Below, in pieces: positions 8,643-17,974 of a DNA stretch of 64,000 bases. The DNA comes from CANDOC01 sp965261725 (lineage in GTDB: Bacteria > Pseudomonadota > Gammaproteobacteria > Pseudomonadales > Endozoicomonadaceae). The first letter of the stretch is position 1, and each line of letters begins with the position of its first letter. Position numbers and translations under genes: made by a program. The DNA is taken from positions 124,001 through 188,000 of the forward strand of contig CBDHDU010000002.1 of NCBI GenBank assembly GCA_965261725.1, in the 5' to 3' direction. The notes under the pieces are model-generated. The model saw nothing but the letters and a program-made list of their open reading frames with translations. It searched no databases and had not been told where the DNA came from.

Positions 8643-10436
8643 ATGGCTGAATATAAAGCACCGCTAAGAGATATCCGTTTTGTTCTGAATGAAGTCTTCG
8701 AAGCCTATAAGCAATGGGCTTCCTTGCCAGAGCTGTCTGAGCAGGTTGATCGCGAAACCGCTGATGCCATTCTCGAAGAAGCTGCCAAAGTCACCAGTAG
8801 CCTGATTGCGCCGCTAAACCGTTCCGGTGATGAAGAAGGCGCTAAATGGGATGAAGGTAAAGTAACGACACCTGAAGGCTTTGCTGAAGCATTCTCTACT
8901 TTTGTTGAAGGCGGCTGGGTTGGTATTGGTGGTAACCCGGCGTATGGCGGCATGGGGATGCCCAAGGCGCTGGGTGTACAGTATGAAGAAATGATGTACA
9001 GCGCCAATAACTCATTTGCCCTGTATCCGACACTGACTGCCGGTGCCTGTTTGGCAATTAATGCCCATGCTTCTGAAGAGCTGAAAGAAAAGTATCTGCC
9101 CAATATGTATGGCGGCACCTGGGCTGGCTCTATGTGCCTGACGGAACCGCATTCCGGTACTGATCTGGGGATTATTCGAACCAAAGCTGAACCTCAGGCA
9201 GACGGCACTTACAACGTGACCGGCACCAAAATCTTTATCACCGGTGGTGAGCATGATCTCACTGAAAACATCATTCATCTGGTGCTGGCTAAGTTGCCTG
9301 ATGCGCCTGCAGGTCCTCGTGGTATTTCCCTGTTCCTGGTGCCGAAAGTACAGGTTAACGAAGACGGTTCTCTGGGAGAGGCTAATACAGTCAGCTGTGG
9401 TTCCATCGAACACAAGATGGGTATCAAGGCTTCAGCTACCTGTGTAATGAACTTTGACGGTGCCAAAGGCTATCTGGTCGGTGAGCTGAATAAAGGTCTG
9501 GCGGCCATGTTCACCATGATGAACTATGAGCGTCTGTCGATTGGTATTCAGGGGCTGGGTTGCTCTGAAATGACTTACCAGAGTGCACTGGAATATGCCC
9601 GCGAGCGTATTCAGGGGCGTGCAGCAACAGGTGCTCAACAGCCTGAAAAAGCAGCAGACCCGATTATTGTTCACCCAGACGTACGTCGTATGCTGCTGAA
9701 TATCAAGGCACTGACTGAAGCCGGACGTGCGTTCTCCACCTACACCGCTATGCAGCTGGATCAGATGAAATATGCTGAGACCAGGGAAGAACAACAGCAG
9801 GCCGAGAATCTGGTTGCGCTGCTTACGCCGGTGACCAAGGCATTCTTCACCGATATGGGGCTGAATAACTGTGTTGAAGGTCAGCAAGTATTCGGTGGGC
9901 ATGGTTACATCCGTGAATGGGGGCAGGAACAGCTGGTTCGTGACGTCCGCATTGCTCAGATTTATGAAGGCACCAATGGTATTCAGGCGCTGGATTTGAT
10001 GGGGCGTAAGGTTGTAGCTAACGGCGGTTTATTCTTCCGTCAGTTTGCCAATGAAATGCATGCCTTTGTGAACAGTGAGTCGTCTGTTGAAATGGCTGAG
10101 TTTATTCAGCCGCTGAAGAATGCTATTCGTGATCTGGAAGATCTGACTGCACTGGTGATTGATAAATCAGGCCAGAATCCAAATGAGATCGGTGCCGCCT
10201 CTGTTGAATACCTGCATGTATTTGGCTACACCGTTTATGGCTGGATGTGGACGATGATGGCATCGAAAGCACAGCAGGCTCTGGCTGAAGGTACAACAGA
10301 GGCTGAATTCTATCAGGCCAAACTGACAACAGCCCGCTATTACTTCAAGCGCCTGTTGCCAAGAACGCTGAGTCTGATCGAGACAGTTAAAGCGGGTAGC
10401 GATCCGCTGTTTGAGCTGGATGCTGCGGATTTCTAA
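8643..10436 (+). CDS. Acyl-CoA dehydrogenase (FadE/DmdC-like, 597 aa)
   Basis: A full-length FAD-dependent acyl-CoA dehydrogenase of the long (about 600 residue) type found in Pseudomonas and marine gammaproteobacteria, sometimes annotated as 3-methylmercaptopropionyl-CoA dehydrogenase (DmdC). Visible blocks are MCLTEPHSGTDLG (substrate/FAD contact), TKIFITGGEHDL, YERLSIGIQGLG, the C-terminal QQVFGGHGYIREW, and the catalytic Glu in QIYEGTNGIQALDL. A C-terminal helical extension after the canonical fold is characteristic. It introduces the alpha-beta double bond of acyl-CoA with electrons passed to ETF; chain-length preference cannot be read from sequence. A GGGGG Shine-Dalgarno precedes the ATG. 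The gene appears monocistronic and ends at a strong hairpin. Confidence 0.93.
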   Translation: MAEYKAPLRDIRFVLNEVFEAYKQWASLPELSEQVDRETADAILEEAAKVTSSLIAPLNRSGDEEGAKWDEGKVTTPEGFAEAFSTFVEGGWVGIGGNPAYGGMGMPKALGVQYEEMMYSANNSFALYPTLTAGACLAINAHASEELKEKYLPNMYGGTWAGSMCLTEPHSGTDLGIIRTKAEPQADGTYNVTGTKIFITGGEHDLTENIIHLVLAKLPDAPAGPRGISLFLVPKVQVNEDGSLGEANTVSCGSIEHKMGIKASATCVMNFDGAKGYLVGELNKGLAAMFTMMNYERLSIGIQGLGCSEMTYQSALEYARERIQGRAATGAQQPEKAADPIIVHPDVRRMLLNIKALTEAGRAFSTYTAMQLDQMKYAETREEQQQAENLVALLTPVTKAFFTDMGLNNCVEGQQVFGGHGYIREWGQEQLVRDVRIAQIYEGTNGIQALDLMGRKVVANGGLFFRQFANEMHAFVNSESSVEMAEFIQPLKNAIRDLEDLTALVIDKSGQNPNEIGAASVEYLHVFGYTVYGWMWTMMASKAQQALAEGTTEAEFYQAKLTTARYYFKRLLPRTLSLIETVKAGSDPLFELDAADF

Positions 10437-10537
10437 CAGTTACCGACGTCTATACTTGATATGACCGGCTGGTCGTTTTGACAAGGATGTTGAAGCAAAG
10501 TGTGTTGTGTAAAGGATTACACTGTTTCTAGCCGGTT

Positions 10538-10564
10538 AACGCCCTGTTTTACAGGGCGTTTTAG
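10538..10564 (+). terminator. Bidirectional intrinsic terminator
   Basis: The stem AACGCCCTG / CAGGGCGTT (9 bp, 5-nt loop) is followed by TTTT-rich sequence on the plus strand. It lies between the convergent acyl-CoA dehydrogenase and hybrid kinase genes and could serve both. Confidence 0.8.
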
Positions 10565-10573
10565 TATGTGGGA

Positions 10574-13411
10574 TCAGACGTATTTCTGCAGGAATTCACT
10601 GGTTTTGTGATGCGCCACTTTCAGGCGGGGTAATAACGGTCCGATAGCATCCAAATTGCCTTCTTTAGCAAACTGTTCGATATCTTTGGCTACATCACCA
10701 AGCGCCGTGGCACCTACATTATTGCTGCTTGATTTCAGAGTATGGGCAGCGCGAATCAGAATTTCTTTATCTGCTTCCTGACTGGCTTTATGAATGTCGT
10801 CGACATGACTTGGCGAGTCTTCCAGATAGCTGCTGATTAAGCTGCCAAACTCGTCTTCCATGATTTCTTTCAGAGTTTCCAGTGTTGTCTCGTCGATCAG
10901 TCCGGCGTCGTCCATGATTACCTCCGGCGCATCTTCTGTTGAGTTCTGAGTGGGCTCTGCTGCTTTCTCTTCCGTTGGTTCTGTTGCAGGCTGGTTATCG
11001 CCATATAGCCAGGTTGCCAGTTTTTCTCTCAGAATTCCGGCCTTGATGGGTTTACTTAAATAGTCGTCCATCCCTGCGGCCAGACATTTTTCACGGTCAC
11101 CGGACATTGCATTGGCTGTCATGGCAATGACGGGTAAACGTCGGCATCTCTGTTGTTCTTCTCGGCGACGAATATTGCGTGTGGACTCGTAGCCGCTCAT
11201 GACCGGCATCTGGCAGTCCATCAGGACAATGCTGTAGTTTTTCTCTGTGGTCATATCCAGCGCTTCCTGACCGTCGTTGGCGACATCAATATTCAGTCCC
11301 ATTTTAGTCAGGATACTGATTGCAACTTTCTGGTTAACGATATTGTCTTCAACCAGCAGAATACTTTCGCCCTGGAAGCTTTTTTGTAGAGTGTGGGTTA
11401 ACTCGGCTTTCTTGTCGGTTTCTATATGATGCTGGTCCATCACCTGCATCAGGATATCCAGCAGGCGAGATTGTTTGAATGGCTTGGACAGACAGCCGTC
11501 TAAACCGTTCTGACGCTGGGCTCTTCGGGTGATAAAGCCTGCAGATGTCAGCATAATTCTGCGTGTTTGCTTCAGTTCTTGAATCTCGTTGATCTTTAGA
11601 GATAGCTCCATGCCATCCATTCCCGGCATATCCAGATCGAGCAGCGCAATATCAAACGGTTTGCCATCGTTGTGTGCTTCCTGAAGCTTGTTCAATGCTT
11701 CTTCACTGCTGGATGCCTCATCGTGATTGATGCCCCAGGATGTCAGGTAGTGGTCGAGTATTTCCCGGTTCGTGGCATTATCATCGACAATCAGTGCAGA
11801 AATACCTTCCAGTGCATGGCTGGGCTCGGTATAGGTTGCCAGCTTCGAAGAAGAAATTTCACAGTCCAGAGTAAAGAAGAAGCAGGAACCTTCACCGTCT
11901 TTACTTTCTACTTTCAGTTCTCCTCCCATCAAATCAACCAGCTGACGTGAGATGGCAAGCCCCAAACCGGTACCGCCAAATTTGCGGGTTGTTGAACCGT
12001 CAGCCTGAGTAAAGGCGGAGAATAGTTTAGGTACCACATCAGCAGGAATACCAATGCCGGTGTCTTCTACGCTGAACTTGAGTGAGGCTCGACCTTCGCT
12101 TCTGTCGACAATATCAACCCGGACAACTACCTCGCCCTTCTCCGTAAACTTAACGGCGTTACCAATCAGATTGGTTAATACCTGACGAACCCGAATCGGG
12201 TCGCCGAGTACAACAGGCGGCAGCTCAACGGCGGTATAACAGGCCAGTTCAAGGCTCTTCTCTTTAGCGTGGCGGGAGAGCAGGGCACAGACTTCATCTG
12301 CTATATCACCCGGGCTCATATCGACGGACTCAATTTCCATCTTGCCTGCTTCAATCTTGCTGTAGTCGAGGATGTCATTAATGATGGAAAGCAGTGAGTC
12401 AGCAGATGTGTAAGCCGTATTAAGGCAGTCGGTTTGTTCCTGATCCAGACGGGTGCCGCGCAATAACTCCAGCATACCCAGCACGCCATTCATCGGTGTA
12501 CGGATTTCATGGCTCATATTTGCCAGAAATGCACTCTTGGTTTTGACGGCTTCCAGTGCCATTTCCTTGGCTTCGTTAGCTTCCTGAATGGCAACTTTCA
12601 AATCCTGGTTGGTGTGTTTCAGGCGGCGGGTACGTTCTTCTACTGTTTTTTCCAGGTTCTGGCGTTGTTGCTGCAGTTTGGCGTCGCGGCTGGACACCTG
12701 ATCGAGCATTGTATTGAAGAAGTCGTAAAGGTCACCAATCTCGTCATTGCTAACTTTCTTCACCCGCTTGGCATATGTTTCTTCATTTGCAATGGTCTGC
12801 ATGGTTTGTGAAAGATTAACAATCGGACGCGATAGCCCGCGCTGCAGGCGGGCGGCAAAGATATAAGCTACGCCAATTGAAAGCCCGACAATAAACAGTG
12901 CAAGCAGCAGATTAAATCCGATTTGTTGATAGATAGGCGCAAAAGTTGAACGCACCAGTACCGTACCCAGTCGCTCGTTATCCAGCAGAATCGGGCGGAA
13001 GATATCAATATGGTTATTTTTTAAATCAAAGCGGGTAGTGTCAGCTTCTGTAAAACTTACCGGAATTGAAGCATGGGCATTGATCATGTTGGGTGTGATG
13101 GTGGCGAACTCCACACCGTCTTCGTTATAGATAGCGCCGTAGATAATGGATGGATCTACAGTCAGCCCTTCAAGCTGCTGCTCTCCCTGACTGCGGTCAT
13201 CGAAAATCAGGGCTCCCTGACTATTGGAAGCCACAACCTCAGCCAGTAGCTCCAGTCGTTCAACCAGTGTATTTTTGGCTTTGAAAATATCGCTCGCAGA
13301 ATGCACGAGTAAGCTGACAAGCAGAGCCGCCCCTGCTGTTAACAGCATGGTAAAGCGGAGCCTTTTCTTGATCGGCAACCGTTTCAGGCGGGATTTATCT
13401 GAGGCTTCCAT
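10574..13411 (-). CDS. BarA-like hybrid histidine kinase (CHASE8-HAMP-HisKA-HATPase-REC-REC-HPt)
   Basis: A 945-residue inner-membrane sensor kinase. Two membrane segments (about 20-40 and 165-190) flank a CHASE8-like periplasmic domain of about 120 residues. HAMP, a coiled coil, and HisKA with H301 in MSHEIRTPMN follow, then HATPase with FGGTGLGLA. Two receivers come next (LLDLDMPGMDG and LMDCQMPVMSG) and a C-terminal HPt domain with RAAHTLKSSS. This tripartite phosphorelay layout matches BarA-type kinases, but the periplasmic domain and the adjacent YfiR-family gene suggest another input. It starts 3 nt after the stop of that upstream gene, so the two are an operon; the YfiR-like protein may bind or modulate the sensor domain, as YfiR does for the CHASE8 domain of YfiN (inference). 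Confidence 0.92.
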   Translation of the reverse strand: MEASDKSRLKRLPIKKRLRFTMLLTAGAALLVSLLVHSASDIFKAKNTLVERLELLAEVVASNSQGALIFDDRSQGEQQLEGLTVDPSIIYGAIYNEDGVEFATITPNMINAHASIPVSFTEADTTRFDLKNNHIDIFRPILLDNERLGTVLVRSTFAPIYQQIGFNLLLALFIVGLSIGVAYIFAARLQRGLSRPIVNLSQTMQTIANEETYAKRVKKVSNDEIGDLYDFFNTMLDQVSSRDAKLQQQRQNLEKTVEERTRRLKHTNQDLKVAIQEANEAKEMALEAVKTKSAFLANMSHEIRTPMNGVLGMLELLRGTRLDQEQTDCLNTAYTSADSLLSIINDILDYSKIEAGKMEIESVDMSPGDIADEVCALLSRHAKEKSLELACYTAVELPPVVLGDPIRVRQVLTNLIGNAVKFTEKGEVVVRVDIVDRSEGRASLKFSVEDTGIGIPADVVPKLFSAFTQADGSTTRKFGGTGLGLAISRQLVDLMGGELKVESKDGEGSCFFFTLDCEISSSKLATYTEPSHALEGISALIVDDNATNREILDHYLTSWGINHDEASSSEEALNKLQEAHNDGKPFDIALLDLDMPGMDGMELSLKINEIQELKQTRRIMLTSAGFITRRAQRQNGLDGCLSKPFKQSRLLDILMQVMDQHHIETDKKAELTHTLQKSFQGESILLVEDNIVNQKVAISILTKMGLNIDVANDGQEALDMTTEKNYSIVLMDCQMPVMSGYESTRNIRRREEQQRCRRLPVIAMTANAMSGDREKCLAAGMDDYLSKPIKAGILREKLATWLYGDNQPATEPTEEKAAEPTQNSTEDAPEVIMDDAGLIDETTLETLKEIMEDEFGSLISSYLEDSPSHVDDIHKASQEADKEILIRAAHTLKSSSNNVGATALGDVAKDIEQFAKEGNLDAIGPLLPRLKVAHHKTSEFLQKYV

Positions 13412-13414
13412 GCC

Positions 13415-13990
13415 TTATTTATCCACAATCCTTGCGAGTTTGAGTATCTGTGAGTTCACCATCAGATCTGCGTTCAGCACCGCATTCAGATTGATGGCAA
13501 AGGCTATTCGACCAGCATTCCGGTAAAGATCAATCATGCCACCCTGTTCAGCAAACTGATCCATGTCGCTGAGGGTGAGTACCGGATTATCTTTCAATAA
13601 TTTTAGAACATGAGGTAGCTGCTGCCTTGCTGTAGAGCTGATGAACAGGGCATCGCACTCCCGGGTCATATATTCGGGGCTGATTCTGGGTTTGAGCTGA
13701 ATAGTGCGCCCTGATGCTTCCTTGCCGTTGATTGCAGTCAGCGCCCTTGCCTGATCACCAGAACCCAGAAGGCAGAGGCGGATTTCCTTGCTGTTATAAG
13801 GCCATTCCGTGAAGCGCATAATATTGAAGAGCATCGCGGTTTTGACGGTTTCTTCACTGGCTTTGTTTTTGGGCGCTTCTGCTGCGATAGTCGTATTTAA
13901 GGGGTAAAGCAGTGCTGTTGCCGCCAGAATTAAAAGGCGACAGATGGAGGGGACTGATACGGTGAATGGCGTCCGTGCGCGTTTCATCAA
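13415..13990 (-). CDS. YfiR family periplasmic protein
   Basis: A 191-residue protein with an N-terminal signal peptide ending around TTIAAEA, then the YfiR (DUF4154) pattern: TVKTAMLFNIMRFTEWP, IRLCLLGSGD, CDALFISSTA, VLTLSDMDQFAEQGG, and a final IAFAINLNAV with an ILKLARIV helix. In Pseudomonas, YfiR is a periplasmic repressor of the diguanylate cyclase YfiN. Here the partner gene is instead a hybrid histidine kinase starting 3 nt downstream, so a role as sensor-domain ligand is likely but unproven. An alternative start is the second codon. Confident on family, moderate on function. Confidence 0.85.
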   Translation of the reverse strand: MMKRARTPFTVSVPSICRLLILAATALLYPLNTTIAAEAPKNKASEETVKTAMLFNIMRFTEWPYNSKEIRLCLLGSGDQARALTAINGKEASGRTIQLKPRISPEYMTRECDALFISSTARQQLPHVLKLLKDNPVLTLSDMDQFAEQGGMIDLYRNAGRIAFAINLNAVLNADLMVNSQILKLARIVDK

Positions 13991-14039
13991 TTCAGTTCTT
14001 GTATCCGGATATCTGATATTTACACTGTTTCATATTTAT

Positions 14040-15575
14040 TTATAGTCCTGAAGCTGCTTTTTGCTTTGCCAGCCGGTAGGCAGCCTCTGCGTTCAATATT
14101 CCCGCACCACATCCTTGTGTATTGCATTCATTATCGTCTCCATCGGGAAATGGTTGGGCTGTTTGCTGAAGAATTTCGATAGCTTGCTCTGTTGTGAGCC
14201 TTGGTAGTACCGTTGCCATCGCACCAACCACGGCAGCGACCATGGGAGAAGCCATGCTGGTTCCCTGCAAGTTGGCATATCCGGGATTTTCGGGTTGCTT
14301 TTGTCCGGAATCAACGGCTGCAAGAATACCGTTATGGAGTGAGGCTGTGATCTGGTTCGGGTCGTTACTATAAGGAAGAATTGTGAGAGCTGAACTATCT
14401 GTTGCTGCTGTGTCGACTAACTCAGTGTGACCACGGTATATCTTGATCTCACCACCCGGTGCGGCGACAGTAATCTTAGAACCAAAGTTAGAGAAGTAAG
14501 ATTTATGTCCGGTTGGGCTGGTTGCGGCGACAGAGATGACACCGGGGCAGTTAGCCGGTGTGACAATATCAGATGAAATATTCTCATTGCCACTTGCAAC
14601 TGTGATGATGACACCTTTTGCCCTGGCTATGCGTATACCGAGTTTATAACTTTCGGGACAGAAGGGAAGAATAAGTCCCAGGCTAAGGTTAACCACTTTG
14701 GCTGCTGGCCCCGGAGAATAAGGGTAACCACCGACCGGTTCGCCTGAAGCTAAAACTATTCCCGCCACAATCTCGGAAATACGTCCGCCACAGGGTCCCA
14801 TTGAGCGGATATGCATAATTTCTGCCTGATTGAACAGAATCCCGGCGATCCCTTCATTGTTGTTGGTTGCAGCTCCAATAATCGATGCCACATGAGAACC
14901 ATGCCAGCTGCTGTTAATTGTTGTCGCAGGGTTCGCTTGCCCCTGGCTATCCATGCCACAGAAACCCGGATCAGTCCAGTCTCCCGGATCTTCTGCGTTG
15001 GTGTCATAACCGTTCCCATCGCGTCGCTGATCTTCCTGATTAATGATGTCGAACTGGGTTTGGCTTGATACGGTGTCGAATTCCGGGTGACTCTCGACGT
15101 ATCCTGAGTCGATGACTGCAATCCGGACCTTTCGGAAGTTCGACATTTGCGCCCACATGCCGGGGGCGTCGATTCCATAAGATCCGTGCAGATACCATTG
15201 TTCTCCATACCGTGTGTCGTTAGGTGTACCAACTTGTGCGGGAGGTGTTGAGGTGCCTTTAATCTGCATAATGTAATCAGGTTCGGCAAACTCCACCTGA
15301 GGGTCACTGGCAATCAGGTCTGCCAAATTTTCTTCATCGTTAAGGTTGCTGACATTTCCGCTTGAAACAATATCGAAATTCAGTTTGTCGGCTGAATCTG
15401 AGCCGAAGCGGGCCCCTTTATAAGAGACACCGGTCTTAATAAACTGGATTGCCCTCGCCTCGGTGGGCTTTGCATGGTAACGAACGATCATTTGACCACT
15501 GGCCGGCTTATAGCTGCCTGCAGTGGCAGCTACCATGGGGAATAGTGACAGTAGAGCGATGAATGTTTTTTTCAT
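14040..15575 (-). CDS. Exported subtilisin-like serine protease (S8)
   Basis: A 511-residue S8-family protease with a signal peptide (MKKTFIALLSLFPMVAATAG). A prodomain-like region (about 20-105) ends in VEFAEPDYIMQ. The catalytic domain has D156 (AVIDSGY), H225 (HGSHVAS) and S440 (GTSMASPM); the oxyanion Asn is probably in VASGNENISS. The catalytic domain is interrupted by long loops (about 177-212 and 385-425). The C-terminus ends soon after the fold, with no sorting or P-domain, so the product is probably periplasmic or secreted free. The Shine-Dalgarno is AGGGAAGG. The upstream gene on the same strand encodes a protein resembling this enzyme's own prodomain. Confidence 0.93.
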   Translation of the reverse strand: MKKTFIALLSLFPMVAATAGSYKPASGQMIVRYHAKPTEARAIQFIKTGVSYKGARFGSDSADKLNFDIVSSGNVSNLNDEENLADLIASDPQVEFAEPDYIMQIKGTSTPPAQVGTPNDTRYGEQWYLHGSYGIDAPGMWAQMSNFRKVRIAVIDSGYVESHPEFDTVSSQTQFDIINQEDQRRDGNGYDTNAEDPGDWTDPGFCGMDSQGQANPATTINSSWHGSHVASIIGAATNNNEGIAGILFNQAEIMHIRSMGPCGGRISEIVAGIVLASGEPVGGYPYSPGPAAKVVNLSLGLILPFCPESYKLGIRIARAKGVIITVASGNENISSDIVTPANCPGVISVAATSPTGHKSYFSNFGSKITVAAPGGEIKIYRGHTELVDTAATDSSALTILPYSNDPNQITASLHNGILAAVDSGQKQPENPGYANLQGTSMASPMVAAVVGAMATVLPRLTTEQAIEILQQTAQPFPDGDDNECNTQGCGAGILNAEAAYRLAKQKAASGL

Positions 15576-15658
15576 GCCTTCCCTGCATGTTGAAGCTGCT
15601 TTCAGGTTGCAGCGCTCAGCCCGATATGATGCTTATTCTGAATAGTTATCGGCGGGTT

Positions 15659-16015
15659 TTAGTGAGACATTGAATAATCAGGTTCAGCAACGCGAACATA
15701 GTATGCAGATTCAAGCAGGTTTATTAACTGTGGAATGGATTCGTGTGTCTCCGCCTTGATAGAAATGACCCAGCTTTGAGGGAATGACATCTCTCTGATT
15801 AATTCTTCATGCCTGGTCAGAGTCTTTAGCTGGTGAATATACTCCTCTGGATTCTTTTCTATCTTTGAAGTGTATTCAGCCTGAAAAGTAATAATGATTC
15901 TGACGGTCTGGCTTTGCTGAGCCTCAGCAATAGAAAAAAATGCCAGTCCGGTCAGCATCATAAAGAAAAGCAGTGCCCTGCCTGGTACCTGATTATCCTT
16001 TTCCGGCTTCTTCAT
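15659..16015 (-). CDS. Stand-alone protease-prodomain-like exported protein
   Basis: A 118-residue product using the ATG at 16015, which has AGGA 8-9 nt upstream and begins directly with a signal peptide (hydrophobic core ALLFFMMLTGLAFFS, cleavage near AEA). The longer frame to 16111 lacks such support. The mature part (about 85 residues) has the pattern of an S8 propeptide (inhibitor I9-like): strands VRIIITFQAEY and SWVISIKAE, a helix IPQLINLLES, and a closing strand YVRVAEPDYSM. The last element matches VEFAEPDYIM at the end of the prodomain of the downstream protease. It is 83 nt from that gene. It may act as a trans-acting chaperone or inhibitor of the protease (inference); a prodomain left over from a degenerated protease is the alternative. 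Confidence 0.65.
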   Translation of the reverse strand: MKKPEKDNQVPGRALLFFMMLTGLAFFSIAEAQQSQTVRIIITFQAEYTSKIEKNPEEYIHQLKTLTRHEELIREMSFPQSWVISIKAETHESIPQLINLLESAYYVRVAEPDYSMSH

Positions 16016-16180
16016 AAGCACATCCTGCGGTGTTCCAGTCTTTAAGTATCGGGCAGGAATGGGGTCGGTGCCATGTGAACTCAGGATAAGGCTTGGATTT
16101 ATAACCCACATTCTAGGTACACTCTGTTAAATACGACTAAGAAAGCAGCCCGAAAACAATAACAAAGAGACTGGGGCGAT

Positions 16181-16753
16181 ATGCTTGAAAGCCTGCTGGA
16201 AATTTCCAGCCACCCCGCCTGGCTAGTAGTTGCTGTCATTCTGGGCACTTATATTCTTGAAGATGTTGCGATTGTCTCTACAGCGTTGCTGTGTGCAGAT
16301 GGCATGTTATCGCCGCTGGCAGGCTTTATTGCGCTTGTTGCCGGTATCTATTCCGGGGATTTGGGGCTTTATGGTCTGGGGCAGTTGTTTCAACGCTGGC
16401 AGCCTGTTTTTTTTCGGGAAAGGCTGCAGGCACGAATAAATAAAATAGCGCCGCGACTGCAGAAGAATATGGTTTCGGTGGTTCTTGTCGTCCGGCTGAT
16501 TCCCGGTTTGCGTTTACCCAGCTATGTAGGGTGTGGCTTTTTTCAGCTGCCCTTTCCGGTATTTAACGTATTGGTGCTGGTGGCTTCGGTTGTCTGGACT
16601 GCGCTGGTTTTCTGGACACTCTACTTTCTTGGTGTTGAATTCTGGGGCTCGGGCGCATGGTGGTTGCCTGTTGTCTTTATTTTTCTCGTTTTTGGACTGC
16701 ACCGGCTTATAGCAGGATTGCTCAGGAGTTACATGGATGTCAGGGATGGTTGA
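16181..16753 (+). CDS. DedA/VTT-family membrane protein
   Basis: A 190-residue polytopic inner-membrane protein with the DedA (SNARE-associated/VTT) pattern. An N-terminal re-entrant segment contains ILEDVAIVSTALL, a glycine-rich stretch contains GDLGLYGLGQL, and the conserved arginine-glycine motif is RLIPGLRLPSYVGCG. Hydrophobic segments cover about 14-60, 92-150 and 160-182. Family members act as lipid scramblases or transporters (undecaprenyl phosphate or phosphatidylethanolamine). The acidic pair E-D near residue 27 and the arginines at about 107-113 are typical functional positions. It overlaps the next gene by 17 nt and is probably co-translated with it. Confidence 0.85.
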   Translation: MLESLLEISSHPAWLVVAVILGTYILEDVAIVSTALLCADGMLSPLAGFIALVAGIYSGDLGLYGLGQLFQRWQPVFFRERLQARINKIAPRLQKNMVSVVLVVRLIPGLRLPSYVGCGFFQLPFPVFNVLVLVASVVWTALVFWTLYFLGVEFWGSGAWWLPVVFIFLVFGLHRLIAGLLRSYMDVRDG

Positions 16754-17939
16754 TATTTCCGTTATTGATGAAAAAAAATTAAATACAGCTTCAGAAGAAA
16801 ATACACACCAATACAGCATTGTAGAGCCGACAGTAAAAAACAGACCTGTTCATGCTGGTATGCCTGAATTAAAGCTTGGCGAAAGACCCGTGTCATTCTA
16901 TGAGTTCTGGCCCTCATGGCTGATATACAGCCCTGTCGCTCTGTTCTGGCTATATAAATCCTGTCGTCATTTGTCGCTATCCCTGCCTGCCTGTGCAAAT
17001 CCGGATTTTTTTCTTGGCGGCATGGTTGGAGAATCAAAGCAGGAAACCTTCTCTCTCGCCGGTTCTTATGCCCGCAAATTTATAGCGCCTTTTATTTATG
17101 CGGTGAATAAAACAGGGCTGGACTGCCATCAAAATGCCGTGCGGGCAATAGATACGATGAAAGCGACTGGTTTGAATTATCCGATCATAGTGAAACCGGA
17201 TATTAGCTGTCGTGGTGCAGGCGTTCGTATTATTCGTAAAAAGAAAGCGTTGGAAGCGTATTTAAAAAACTTCCCCAAAGACGCCGGTTTCTTATTACAG
17301 AAACTGATTCCTTACGAGGCTGAAGCCGGAATTTTCTATGTACGACATCCAAATCAATCCAAAGGCAAAATTCTGTCTGTAGGACTCAAGTATTCACCCT
17401 ATGTCTACGGTAACGGGCGCGATAGTTTGAAAGCGTTGATCCAGAAGGATCGCCGGGCGGGTGTCATTGCAGAAAAATACTTTGAGCGGCATAGCAAGCG
17501 CCTGTCTGAAGTATTGCCCGAAGGTCAGCCTTTTCGGCTGGCATTTACTGGTAGTCATTTGCGTGGTGCTATTTTTCGTGATGGAAACGAATTTATTACA
17601 GAAGCGCTGACCGAGCGGGTTGATCAGATTTGCCGTGATATCAAAGGGTTCCATATAGGTCGGCTGGATATCCGGTTCAGTAATACTGATGATTTGATGC
17701 AGGGAAAGGAATTCCAGATTCTGGAAGTCAATGGCATCAGTGGCGAAGCAACGCATATCTGGGATGCCAGAGGTTCACTTAAAAGTCTGTATCAAACACT
17801 GTTCAGGCAATACAGCTTACTGTTTGAGTATGGTGCGTTTAACAGAGCGAAAGGAGTCAATCCACCGGGTACCAAAGAAATTATCAAAGCCTGGTGGCGG
17901 GAAAAGTCGCTGACCAGTCGCTACCCTTATAGTGATTAA
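16737..17939 (+). CDS. ATP-grasp family protein coupled to DedA
   Basis: A 400-residue cytoplasmic protein whose C-terminal half is an ATP-grasp fold: the ATP-binding lysine strand YPIIVKPDISCRGAGVRII, then FLLQKLIPYEAEAGIFY, and the metal-binding end FQILEVNGISGEATHIWD. It resembles D-Ala-D-Ala-ligase-like ATP-grasp enzymes, which join a carboxylate to an amine via acyl phosphate. The substrate is unknown. The N-terminal part has a hydrophobic patch around PSWLIYSPVALFWLY that may touch the membrane. The start overlaps the DedA 3' end, and an AGGAGT sequence 7 nt upstream fits the ATG at 16737. The pairing suggests joint work on an envelope lipid or its headgroup (inference). Confidence 0.82.
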   Translation: MSGMVDISVIDEKKLNTASEENTHQYSIVEPTVKNRPVHAGMPELKLGERPVSFYEFWPSWLIYSPVALFWLYKSCRHLSLSLPACANPDFFLGGMVGESKQETFSLAGSYARKFIAPFIYAVNKTGLDCHQNAVRAIDTMKATGLNYPIIVKPDISCRGAGVRIIRKKKALEAYLKNFPKDAGFLLQKLIPYEAEAGIFYVRHPNQSKGKILSVGLKYSPYVYGNGRDSLKALIQKDRRAGVIAEKYFERHSKRLSEVLPEGQPFRLAFTGSHLRGAIFRDGNEFITEALTERVDQICRDIKGFHIGRLDIRFSNTDDLMQGKEFQILEVNGISGEATHIWDARGSLKSLYQTLFRQYSLLFEYGAFNRAKGVNPPGTKEIIKAWWREKSLTSRYPYSD

Positions 17940-17974
17940 TATAAAAATATTTACCTGATCCCATGGAGGGAGTT

